This document shows, one piece after another, positions 1 to 5,466 of a stretch of 6,395 nt of DNA (positions are counted from its first letter, which is position 1; the number at the start of each line of letters is the position of its first letter). Under the pieces are notes generated by a model. It was given only the letters and a program-made list of their open reading frames with translations, made no database searches and was not told the DNA's origin. Made by a program: the position numbers and the translations under genes. The DNA comes from an uncultured Anaerolineaceae bacterium (lineage in GTDB: Bacteria > Chloroflexota > Anaerolineae > Promineifilales > Promineifilaceae): contig CALBTC010000415.1 in the NCBI GenBank assembly GCA_937967805.1, forward strand, positions 1 to 6,395. Reading direction: 5' to 3'.

Positions 1-2
1 AG

Positions 3-905
3 CTGCACGCCAAGTTTCAGCACGGCAAACAAGGCAGCGATTCATACGTTGCCCCGCGAATTTATTTTGATGCCCTTATTCAAGAACAGGCCACTGACTC
101 CGGTGCGGAATTTTGCCAGGCGCAGGCCAAAGCCCCCATTGTGGAAAACGGCAAAGTGGTGGGAATGCAGGTACAGGCAAACGGCCGTACCCAAGACATC
201 CGTGCCAGACTGGTTATTGGCGCCGATGGGGTGACCTCCGTTGTCGCCCGCAATCTCCGCCCCAAAAACGAGCAACATGTCGATGGCCATCGCGCCGTCG
301 CCCTGCGCGCTTACATTGACATTCAAGAGCTGCCCAAAGAAGTTGAGTTTTACCTTTACAAAGATATTTTGCCCGGCTACGCCTGGATCTTCCCCATCGG
401 CAAAAACAAGGCCAACATCGGCCTGGGGATGCGACTGGATCATTTTCGCAAGAAAAAGTACAACCTGGAACAAATGCTGCAAGATTTTCTAGAGAGGCCG
501 GAGATCAAAAAACGCCTACTAAATGGCGGGAAACTGCAGGATGTGGCCACCTGGCAGCTTAATTTTGGTTCACAGAAACATTTGGACCACGTTTTTGATG
601 GGGCCATTCTGGTGGGGGATGCTGCCGGTTTCATTAATCCGTTAACCGGCGGCGGCATTCATAATGCGCTGGTTTCGGCAGAGTTGGCGGCCCAGGTAGC
701 GGATGAGGCATTACAAGCCAACGACGTCTCACGCAGCAAGATGCAGGTTTACGAGCAGCTTTGCCATGACCATATGTGGCAAAGCATGCGCAATTCCTAC
801 TGGATGCAGCGCACGTTTATGCATTTTCCATTTTTAGTAGATTTTTTGGTGCGGCGCATGAAGGAAAACAGTTCGCTGGCGCAAACTTTCTTAACTAAGC
901 TGTAG
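3..905 (+). CDS. Geranylgeranyl reductase family FAD-dependent oxidoreductase, 5'-truncated by window edge
   Basis: The frame is open from the window edge to TAG at 903-905, giving 300 C-terminal residues; the N-terminal Rossmann GxGxxG segment lies outside. Counting from position 3, visible motifs are PRxxFD near residues 18-23 (typical substrate-side motif of the family), GADG at about 73-76 (second FAD-contacting motif), a PGYAWIFP...ANIGLG stretch at about 124-142 that is characteristic of geranylgeranyl reductases, and GDAAGFINPLTGGGI from about 205 (third FAD motif). Such enzymes reduce prenyl double bonds in chlorophyll side chains, archaeal lipids, menaquinones or other polyprenyl groups; which substrate applies here cannot be told. 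The apparent GTG start at 141 is internal, because homologous sequence continues upstream. The 3' end overlaps the convergent receiver gene by 11 bp. I am sure of the family, not of the substrate. Confidence 0.9.
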   Translation: MHAKFQHGKQGSDSYVAPRIYFDALIQEQATDSGAEFCQAQAKAPIVENGKVVGMQVQANGRTQDIRARLVIGADGVTSVVARNLRPKNEQHVDGHRAVALRAYIDIQELPKEVEFYLYKDILPGYAWIFPIGKNKANIGLGMRLDHFRKKKYNLEQMLQDFLERPEIKKRLLNGGKLQDVATWQLNFGSQKHLDHVFDGAILVGDAAGFINPLTGGGIHNALVSAELAAQVADEALQANDVSRSKMQVYEQLCHDHMWQSMRNSYWMQRTFMHFPFLVDFLVRRMKENSSLAQTFLTKL

Positions 906-1290
906 ATCTCAGATAATTTTGGATTTTACCGGGCAAATCAAAAATTGGCGTATCTTTGGAGATAAAGTCGGTGGCTCCGGCATTGATGCTTTCGGTTTTG
1001 GTGTATTGGCGGTCATCGGCGGTGTACATGAGGATATACGGCCGTTGCTCAGGCACCAGTTCACGAATGCGTCGGCAAACCTCAATGCCATCCATCCCCG
1101 GCATCATCACGTCGAGCAGAATGAGGTCTGGCATCTCATCTCCCACCATTTGTAATGCCTGTTTGCCGCTAAGCGCGCCGCGTACTTTATAACCCGCCTG
1201 CTCTAGAATAAGCAAGCAAAGATTCACCAGCGACTGCTCATCATCTACAACAAGGATCTTTGGTTCTTGAGTGAGTGGGTTTGTTGCCAT
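895..1290 (-). CDS. Receiver-only (CheY-like) response regulator
   Basis: This is a 131-aa stand-alone receiver domain with no DNA-binding or enzymatic output domain. It carries the acidic pair D16-D17 after the first beta strand (ILVVDDE), the phospho-acceptor D60 in LILLDVMMPGMDG, the switch threonine T90 and the conserved K112 (FISKD). It should accept phosphate from a histidine kinase and signal through protein contacts; no kinase is in the window. The ATG at 1288-1290 has no Shine-Dalgarno sequence. A TACAAT hexamer lies exactly 6 nt upstream, suggesting a leaderless mRNA. The stop codon lies inside the end of the convergent reductase gene. The upstream gap is shared with the divergent YvlD-like gene. 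Function as a receiver is well supported; the pathway is unknown. Confidence 0.93.
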   Translation of the reverse strand: MATNPLTQEPKILVVDDEQSLVNLCLLILEQAGYKVRGALSGKQALQMVGDEMPDLILLDVMMPGMDGIEVCRRIRELVPEQRPYILMYTADDRQYTKTESINAGATDFISKDTPIFDLPGKIQNYLRSTA

Positions 1291-1296
1291 GACACC

Positions 1297-1325
1297 ATTG
1301 TATGAAAGGTTGTGTCACAGGTAAA
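1297..1325 (-). promoter_or_regulatory. Putative sigma-70-type promoter of the receiver gene
   Basis: On the minus strand, TTTACC (1320-1325, 4/6 match to TTGACA) and TACAAT (1297-1302, 5/6 match to TATAAT) are separated by exactly 17 bp. The -10 ends 6 nt before the ATG, so transcription would start at or next to the start codon. This agrees with the missing Shine-Dalgarno sequence. Consensus matching only. Confidence 0.5.
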
Positions 1326-1352
1326 TAGTCTGTAAGGACCATTGTGTCGCAG
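1310..1352 (+). repeat. Two direct TTGTGTC(A/G)CAG repeats in the divergent intergenic region
   Basis: TTGTGTCACAG at 1310-1320 and TTGTGTCGCAG at 1342-1352 differ at one base and start 32 bp apart, about three helical turns. The first contains TGTG-T-CACA, a short palindrome, and sits in the -35/-10 spacer of the proposed receiver promoter. An ACCATTGT octamer also recurs (1294-1301 and 1338-1345). The arrangement would suit a pair of operator sites controlling the divergent genes; the regulator is unknown. Confidence 0.45.
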
Positions 1353-1377
1353 TTTACGTATTTACACGGAGAGAACT

Positions 1378-1779
1378 ATGTTTCGTTTTTTGATTCGACT
1401 GGTCGTGAATGCCGTTGCCATTTGGGCAGCGGTGGAGCTGGTGCCCGGACTTGACTACGTGGGCAGCACCGCCTCGCTGCTGCTGGTGGCGCTGGTTTTT
1501 GGCGTCGTGAACGCGCTGGTACGGCCGTTGCTGCTCCTGCTCACCTGCCCCTTTATCATTCTAACGTTGGGACTGTTCGTCCTCGTCGTTAACACCATCA
1601 TGCTCTCGCTAACCGTCTGGCTGTCTGACGTATTTGATTTGGGCCTCACGTCCACCGGTTTTTGGGCCACCTTTTTGGGCGCCCTTGTCATCAGCATCGT
1701 CAGCAGCCTCATCAACCTGATCATCAAGGACGACGATGAAGATGATCGGGACAATGGCGTTGTCATTATCAATCAATAA
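1378..1779 (+). CDS. YvlD / phage-holin-4 superfamily small membrane protein
   Basis: This is a 133-aa protein with about four hydrophobic helices (roughly residues 4-24, 31-48, 50-80 and 95-117). The family-typical core NALVRPLLLLLTCPFIILTL runs from residues 45 to 64 and continues GLFVLVVNT. The protein ends in an acidic, charged tail (KDDDEDDRDNG, from residue 117). The family (Pfam Phage_holin_4_2, B. subtilis YvlD-like) is chromosomal and widespread. Despite its name it is not evidence of a prophage, and its role is poorly defined, with membrane or envelope stress association in some bacteria. I chose the ATG at 1378 because GGAGAG (1368-1373) lies 4 nt before it and hydrophobic sequence starts at once; an upstream in-frame start at 1342 has no such support. 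The gene is divergent from the receiver gene and convergent with the cold-shock gene. Confidence 0.88.
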   Translation: MFRFLIRLVVNAVAIWAAVELVPGLDYVGSTASLLLVALVFGVVNALVRPLLLLLTCPFIILTLGLFVLVVNTIMLSLTVWLSDVFDLGLTSTGFWATFLGALVISIVSSLINLIIKDDDEDDRDNGVVIINQ

Positions 1780-1824
1780 AAAAAATCCCCCTGGCAGCAG
1801 TTTGTCCGTTTATCCAGAGGGATT
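1778..1824 (-). terminator. Intrinsic terminator of the cold-shock gene, probably bidirectional
   Basis: AATCCCCCTGG (1784-1794) and CCAGAGGGATT (1814-1824) form an 11-bp stem with one mismatch around a 19-nt loop. Read on the minus strand, the stem is followed by eight T residues (the A-run at 1778-1785), a strong intrinsic terminator 26 bp past the cold-shock stop. On the plus strand the hairpin begins 5 nt after the YvlD-like stop codon but is followed only by a weak T-rich stretch, so it may also stop that transcript less efficiently. Confidence 0.8.
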
Positions 1825-1849
1825 CTATTGCATTTTGGTTTGTTCCAGG

Positions 1850-2080
1850 TTATTCGCTGGGGCCAAAGCTGCGCTTGGCGGTCACGCTCTGAGCCTGGGG
1901 GCCACGCCCTTTATCGACCAGCTCATAATCGACTCGATCCCCTTCGTAAAGGTTGCGGTAACCATCCCCTTCAATCGCGGAGTAGTGTACAAACACTTCC
2001 TGCCCACCATCATCAGGGTTAATAAACCCGTATCCTTTCAACCGACTAAACCACTTAACCATACCAGATTGTTTACTCAT
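1850..2080 (-). CDS. Cold-shock domain protein (CspA family)
   Basis: This is a 76-aa single cold-shock domain of standard length: a five-stranded OB fold that binds single-stranded RNA and DNA and acts as an RNA chaperone in the cytoplasm. The opening GMVKWFS (residues 6-12), RNP1-like KGYGFI (15-20) and RNP2-like VFVHYSAI (29-36) are all present. Both RNP motifs carry Tyr where the family usually has Phe (KGFGFI, VFVHF), a conservative aromatic swap. The C-terminal half (EGDRVDYELVDKGRGPQAQSV) is also canonical. The start is the ATG at 2078-2080 because GGAGGT (2087-2092 on the plus strand) lies 6 nt upstream. A longer frame reaching 2122 is not needed. The leader contains a long hairpin, and the gene ends in a strong terminator. 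Identity is essentially certain; whether it is cold-inducible is not shown. Confidence 0.96.
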   Translation of the reverse strand: MSKQSGMVKWFSRLKGYGFINPDDGGQEVFVHYSAIEGDGYRNLYEGDRVDYELVDKGRGPQAQSVTAKRSFGPSE

Positions 2081-2288
2081 TCCGTTACCTCCGCGTTGAG
2101 TACACATTGCAAAAAGCACCAAAACCCCAGCGGCGAGGGCTTATGGTGCTTTGCCAAAACAAAAAACTACCAATACATCGCTTTCTTTAATTCCTGTACC
2201 GCTCATGCTGATAAAAAATTATCATTGAAGGGGGGCAATGTCTATGAAATTCGCGTGAAAGCTCGTGAAAAAAAGGAGAAACAATCGG
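2081..2288. other. Non-coding leader region between GNAT and cold-shock genes
   Basis: These 208 bp have no supported gene. They hold the cold-shock Shine-Dalgarno (2087-2092), the long hairpin (2111-2152), and a perfect 6+4+6 palindrome TGATAA-AAAA-TTATCA (2209-2224). A minus-strand T8 run (2267-2274 on plus) follows the GNAT stop without a hairpin. The cold-shock promoter should lie here, but I see no convincing -35/-10 pair. GATAAT inside the palindrome on the minus strand is the best -10 candidate and has no good -35. Confidence 0.6.
2111..2152 (-). terminator. Long hairpin with U-tract in the cold-shock leader (attenuator or upstream terminator)
   Basis: The arms 2113-2121 (AAAGCACCA on the plus strand) and 2144-2152 (TGGTGCTTT) are a perfect 9-bp inverted repeat. 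In minus-strand RNA the stem continues with AAGCCC against GGGUUU after a single bulged U, giving about 15 pairs around a small G/C loop. Minus-strand RNA then has a run of five U, the shape of an intrinsic terminator. It lies 33 nt upstream of the cold-shock start and 137 nt after the GNAT stop. It is therefore either the GNAT terminator or a structured element in the cold-shock 5' UTR. Confidence 0.6.
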
Positions 2289-3023
2289 TCAGGGATGTGG
2301 CTTGAGCGCAGCCTGTATCATGATTTCGCGCACGCCGCTGTCGCTGAAGCCAACGCTCTCTGCTAATTGGATTGAAGCTTCGTTGTTTTGGGCCACGACA
2401 TAGAGGGGGGTACGGCCGTTTTCCAGCAAATAATTGGCCATCGCCGAGACCACGCTGCGACCCCAGCCGCGCCGCCGGTAACCTGGCTGGGTGTTTACGC
2501 CGATTTCAGCATAGCTGGGTGACTGCCAGTTTAGCGTAGCCGAGGCACCAACCACGTCATTGTCCCGGTCGCGAATAAGGAAGCGGGGTAGACCGTTGGG
2601 CGCTTTGTCTTGCGTCACCAGCACGTTGATAATGGGTTCAAAGCCGGCCGGCCGTAACCGGTACAGGCTGAGATGTTCTTCGGTTTGAATGTCGAACAGG
2701 GCGTGCAGCAGGGGGGCATAGCGGGTTGGGGCGTTGAGGATTACGGCCGTTCCCACATCAATTGCCTCATAAACCACATTGGTGCTGATTTGCATGTCGT
2801 GGATGGGCAGGCGCAGGGTGACAAACGGCCGAAACAGATCCATTCCGGTGCGCGATAAGGCTACGTACCCTTTTGCTCTGGGAGCGGTGTAGGGATACGG
2901 ACGTAAAATGGTGCGATCATCTGGATGATAAAAAGCAAAGTAAGCGGCCATCGCATCAGCCGGATTCTTTTCGTCCAGCAAATGGAAAATGGCGCGTCGT
3001 TGTTGTGTTAAAGCCATAGACAA
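2289..3023 (-). CDS. GNAT family N-acetyltransferase with an N-terminal extra domain
   Basis: This 244-aa protein has its acetyl-CoA-binding GNAT core in the C-terminal half. Motif A is IGVNTQPGYRRRGWGRS (about residues 174-190), containing the R/Q-x-x-G-x-G pyrophosphate loop, and motif B is NNEASIQLAESVGF (about 213-226). Both are typical of acetyltransferases acting on small molecules or protein amines. Residues 1-125 are not a standard GNAT fold by eye and may bind the substrate, which is unknown. The start is uncertain. TTG at 3021-3023 has AGGAA 7 nt upstream, whereas the ATG at 3015-3017 is 13 nt from it. I give the TTG start; the ATG start would remove two residues. It lies downstream of pfkA on the same strand, separated by a hairpin. 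Confidence 0.85.
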   Translation of the reverse strand: MSMALTQQRRAIFHLLDEKNPADAMAAYFAFYHPDDRTILRPYPYTAPRAKGYVALSRTGMDLFRPFVTLRLPIHDMQISTNVVYEAIDVGTAVILNAPTRYAPLLHALFDIQTEEHLSLYRLRPAGFEPIINVLVTQDKAPNGLPRFLIRDRDNDVVGASATLNWQSPSYAEIGVNTQPGYRRRGWGRSVVSAMANYLLENGRTPLYVVAQNNEASIQLAESVGFSDSGVREIMIQAALKPHP

Positions 3024-3036
3024 TTACAAATTCCTA

Positions 3037-3072
3037 CCAAACAAAATCCACCACCGACTTTTCAGCCGGTGG
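3037..3072 (-). terminator. Probable terminator of pfkA
   Basis: CCACCG (3051-3056) and CGGTGG (3067-3072) pair perfectly. Two further pairs inside (after one A/C mismatch) close a TTTC tetraloop on the plus strand. In minus-strand RNA the stem is followed by a moderately U-rich stretch (UGGAUUUUGUUU). It begins 27 bp after the pfkA stop and precedes the GNAT start by about 27 bp. The interrupted U-tract makes partial read-through into GNAT plausible. Confidence 0.6.
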
Positions 3073-3099
3073 AAGCGTATCAGTCAACTTTTGTCTTGA

Positions 3100-4200
3100 T
3101 TAATCTCCGAAGGAAGTTCCTAAATCGCGACCGGTAAGGATGGTGTCACAGTCCAGCGGCACCTGCTTCATACGGCCCGAAACCTCAGACAAAGGTACAT
3201 AATTCACCGTGGGCGGATCGAGCGCCACCATGATGCCCGTTTCGCCTTCAGCCAGGGCGCGTACGGCCGCAGCTCCAAAGCGGAGCGACAACAGCCGGTC
3301 ATAGGCGGTGGGCTTGCCGCCGCGCAGCAGGTGCCCCAGCACCACCACCCGCGTCTCTTTGCCGGTGAGCGCTTCCAGGGCTGCGCCAACTTTGTGGCCA
3401 ATGCCGCCCAAACGCTCTGCCTGCCCCACCTCTTTGCCAATGATGGTCAAATCACCGCCAATGGGGCGCGCCCCCTCAGCCACGACCACGATGGAAAAGT
3501 CCCGCCCCCGTTCATCGCGAGACTGAATCTTCTCCACAACTTTGTTGATGTCGTATGGGATTTCGGGCAGCAAAATGACGTCGGCCGTGCTGGCCACCCC
3601 GGCATTCAGGGCTATCCAGCCAGCGTAGCGCCCCATCACCTCGACAACCATGATGCGCTGGTGGGAAGCGGCCGTTGTGTGCAAACGATCTATACATTCG
3701 GTGGCGAAGTAGACGGCCGTGTTAAAACCAAACGTCGCCACCGTTTTATCCAAATCATTGTCGATGGTTTTGGGCACGCCCACCACGCGCAGCCCTTTGT
3801 CAGCCAATGCCCCGGCAATGGCCAACGAACCATCGCCGCCAATGGCTATTAGCGCATCCAGCTTATGCTCGGCAAAGGCGTCCAGCAGCTCATCGGAGCG
3901 GTCTACTTCATGATATTGGCCATCTTCACCCAAAACCGGATACGCCAGGGGATTCCCACGGTTGGTGGTGCCCAAAATGGTGCCGCCCAGGTGCGTAATG
4001 CCGCGCACCACATCAGGCGTCAGGGTCATAAGTCCCCCTTCGGGATAATTCTCGGGCAGCAACAGCCCGTTATACCCATCACGAATACCGACACATTCCC
4101 AGCCGCGCTGCACTGCCGCCAGCACAATCGCCCGGATAACCGCGTTGAGGCCAGGCGCATCCCCACCACCGGTGCTGATACCGATTCGTTTAATTTCCAT
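3100..4200 (-). CDS. pfkA: 6-phosphofructokinase, ATP-type with group III signature
   Basis: This 366-aa cytosolic enzyme phosphorylates fructose 6-phosphate to fructose 1,6-bisphosphate. Motifs in order are STGGGDAPGLNAVIRA (9-24, nucleotide loop), GGDGS (121-125), PKTIDND (143-149, with the catalytic Asp and sugar-phosphate site), VMGRYAGW (188-195, sugar binding), AEGA (241-244) and LGHLLRGGKPTAYDR (288-302). GGDG has Gly at the position (E. coli Gly104) that favours ATP, while PPi enzymes have Asp there. The K144 before TIDND is where bacterial ATP-PFKs usually have Gly. That Gly+Lys combination is known from the actinobacterial-type group III (mixed-substrate clade) ATP enzymes, so ATP use is the likely reading. 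The ATG at 4198-4200 is preceded by AAGGA at 7 nt; an upstream in-frame start at 4284 lacks homology. Length also fits this clade better than the ~320-aa E. coli type. Confidence 0.95.
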   Translation of the reverse strand: MEIKRIGISTGGGDAPGLNAVIRAIVLAAVQRGWECVGIRDGYNGLLLPENYPEGGLMTLTPDVVRGITHLGGTILGTTNRGNPLAYPVLGEDGQYHEVDRSDELLDAFAEHKLDALIAIGGDGSLAIAGALADKGLRVVGVPKTIDNDLDKTVATFGFNTAVYFATECIDRLHTTAASHQRIMVVEVMGRYAGWIALNAGVASTADVILLPEIPYDINKVVEKIQSRDERGRDFSIVVVAEGARPIGGDLTIIGKEVGQAERLGGIGHKVGAALEALTGKETRVVVLGHLLRGGKPTAYDRLLSLRFGAAAVRALAEGETGIMVALDPPTVNYVPLSEVSGRMKQVPLDCDTILTGRDLGTSFGD

Positions 4201-4238
4201 GAACAAATCCTTTTTTTGTTTTAGCAATGATTGGATCA

Positions 4239-4267
4239 AGTATACAATCGGTCGCCGCTTCTGGCAT
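4239..4267 (-). promoter_or_regulatory. Putative pfkA promoter
   Basis: On the minus strand, ATGCCA (4262-4267, 4/6 match to TTGACA) and TATACT (4239-4244, 5/6 match to TATAAT) are spaced by 17 bp. Transcription would start near 4232, leaving a leader of about 32 nt that includes the AAGGA ribosome-binding site at 4208-4212. The promoter abuts the inverted-repeat element starting near 4281. Confidence 0.5.
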
Positions 4268-4280
4268 GTGAGGAGATGAA

Positions 4281-4444
4281 ACACGAATAGGACGAATAAA
4301 CGAATAGCACGAATTTTTAGTGCTCTGAAGATTGGGCCAATTTTTTCGGTGAGAAGGCATTTCCAGAGAAAATTGGCCCAATCTTGGCCAACGAGCTGTA
4401 TATTTATCTCATTTGTTTCATTCGTCTATTCGTTAAATTCGTGA
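4281..4444. repeat. Nested inverted-repeat element with ACGAAT arrays at both ends
   Basis: The left end has four ACGAAT units starting at 4283, 4292, 4300 and 4309. The right end has their reverse complements ending at 4442, 4433, 4425 and 4416 (the innermost with one mismatch). Spacings are 9, 8, 9 on both sides, so every pair is symmetrical about one point (4362.5). Inside is a perfect 17-bp inverted repeat, 4328-4344 (AAGATTGGGCCAATTTT) and 4369-4385, extendable inward by three pairs including one wobble. It has no ORF. No clear target-site duplication is visible. The structure resembles a small non-autonomous (MITE- or REP-like) element or a complex operator between divergent genes; I cannot decide which. 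Confidence 0.75.
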
Positions 4445-4465
4445 TTTGCTTTTGATGCGAGGTTC

Positions 4466-5152
4466 ATGATTCATAAGTTGTGGGTTACTCTGGTTCGGTT
4501 TGGTTTTCGCCTGCTGTATTATGAGCTGGCCTGGACGTATGATCTGGTCAGCTGGCTGGTGTCGTTGGGGGAATGGGTGCGCTGGCAGCGGGCGGGCCTG
4601 CCGTTTGTGCAGGGGCCCAACGTTTTGGAAATTGGGCACGGGCCGGGCCATTTGCTCGTTGAATTGCAGTCTGCCGGACATTCAGTGATCGGTGTCGATT
4701 TATCGCCTTACATGGGGCGGCAGGCCCGGCGCAGGCTGCACAAAAAGAAGCTGCCTACCAATTTGATTCGGGCAAAAGTGCAAGATTTGCCACTGGACAC
4801 GGCCGTTTTCCACACCGCCCTCGCCACCTTCCCCACCGACTACATTGTGGATTCAGCGAGTCTGGCGGCAATTTATCGGGTGCTGCGGGCAGACGGCCGT
4901 CTCGTCGTCGTGCCAGAGGGGCATCTTATCGGACGCGGCCTGCTGCACCGGCTGATCGACTGGCTGTTTCGCATCACCGGCCAGCGCAGCGGCGCGTTTA
5001 GCGTCGATGAAGCCCACAATTGGCCCGATCCGGATTTATGGACGCCGTTTCGCCAGCGGTTTGCCGCCGCGGGCTTCCAGGTTAGCATTAAGCAGATTCA
5101 GTTTGAACGCAGCGCCGTCACCGTTTTTATTGCAGAAAAGAGTACAACATAG
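4466..5152 (+). CDS. Class I SAM-dependent methyltransferase
   Basis: This 228-aa protein has a Rossmann-fold methyltransferase core. Motif I is VLEIGHGPGH (residues 53-62, the ExGxGxG SAM loop), followed by the acidic end of strand 2, VIGVDLSPYM (74-83, D78). A QDLPL segment (106-110) holds the adenine-side acid, a strand-4 region TFPTDYIVD spans 121-129, and the YRVLRADGRLVVV stretch (137-149) is typical of type 11-like methyltransferases. The first ~45 residues are aromatic and amphipathic and may contact a membrane or hydrophobic substrate. The substrate is not identifiable. The ATG at 4466 has only GAGG with a 3-nt spacer, a weak site. The gene heads a same-strand run with the 90-aa gene 18 bp downstream. 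The nested repeat lies just upstream, ending about 20 bp before the start. Confidence 0.88.
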   Translation: MIHKLWVTLVRFGFRLLYYELAWTYDLVSWLVSLGEWVRWQRAGLPFVQGPNVLEIGHGPGHLLVELQSAGHSVIGVDLSPYMGRQARRRLHKKKLPTNLIRAKVQDLPLDTAVFHTALATFPTDYIVDSASLAAIYRVLRADGRLVVVPEGHLIGRGLLHRLIDWLFRITGQRSGAFSVDEAHNWPDPDLWTPFRQRFAAAGFQVSIKQIQFERSAVTVFIAEKSTT

Positions 5153-5170
5153 GCAAAGGAAGAATAAAAA

Positions 5171-5443
5171 ATGGAATTTCCGCAATCGGCAAAAGAGTGG
5201 CAGGAGGCAATTGAGGATGGTTTAGGGATTACGGCCGTTCAAGGGCGGCAACAGTGGGCTAGTAATACCTTTCCCTCTGAAAAAGTGGCGGCATGGCTGG
5301 CCGAAAAATATGACGCCAAACACGGCTACAGCCCGCAATTTGTCCCTGCCCTGCTGCGCAATCTGCACGGGCTGCTGGCCTGGGCCTATGGCAATGGCAG
5401 TGAGCCGTATTGGCCAGGGTCTGATACCAACTCGCAAACTTGA
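5171..5443 (+). CDS. Small hypothetical protein, 90 aa
   Basis: I do not recognise this protein. It is a soluble-looking 90-residue polypeptide without signal peptide or transmembrane segment. It is rich in Trp (five by my reading), Tyr and Ala, with a helical central part (SEKVAAWLAEKYDAKHGYSP, from residue 36) followed by FVPALLRNLHGLLAWAYGNG. The C-terminus is short and polar. AAGGA (5156-5160) lies 10 nt before the ATG. The gene starts 18 bp after the methyltransferase stop and ends 23 bp before lspA. Operon position suggests co-transcription with the methyltransferase. Codon use resembles the neighbours, and an ACGGCCGT motif lies inside it (5231-5238), both supporting a genuine resident gene. 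Confidence 0.75.
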   Translation: MEFPQSAKEWQEAIEDGLGITAVQGRQQWASNTFPSEKVAAWLAEKYDAKHGYSPQFVPALLRNLHGLLAWAYGNGSEPYWPGSDTNSQT

Positions 5444-5454
5444 TCGGGGATTGG

Positions 5455-5460
5455 TAAAAT
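5455..5460 (+). promoter_or_regulatory. Possible -10 element placing lspA on a leaderless transcript
   Basis: TAAAAT (5/6 match to TATAAT) ends exactly 6 nt before the lspA ATG, the same spacing seen at the receiver gene. There is no Shine-Dalgarno sequence within normal distance of the start, and no convincing -35. Internal transcription start at the ATG would make lspA independent of the upstream genes. Confidence 0.35.
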
Positions 5461-5466
5461 TTAGCT

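Noticed and set aside
42..482. 146-aa open frame on the minus strand
   Set aside because: It is antisense to the geranylgeranyl reductase frame, which carries FAD motifs across this stretch.
1378..1779. Prophage, because the product belongs to a phage-holin superfamily
   Set aside because: The YvlD-like branch is a common chromosomal family, and no phage gene lies nearby.
2203..2228. Fur box
   Set aside because: The AT-rich palindrome resembles it superficially, but I count only about 11 of 19 matches to the classical consensus, and the neighbouring genes have no iron role.
1736..2305. 189-aa open frame on the plus strand
   Set aside because: It runs across the terminator, antisense to the cold-shock gene and through the non-coding leader; no ribosome-binding site or recognisable domain.
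3331..3852. 173-aa open frame on the plus strand
   Set aside because: It is antisense to pfkA, which is clearly the real gene.
4281..4444. CRISPR array from the repeated ACGAAT units
   Set aside because: Units are only 6-7 bp with 8-9 bp spacing and are mirror-arranged; there are no spacers of CRISPR length and no cas genes.
4281..4444. Insertion sequence
   Set aside because: The element is about 164 bp with no transposase and no visible target-site duplication; at most a non-autonomous element.
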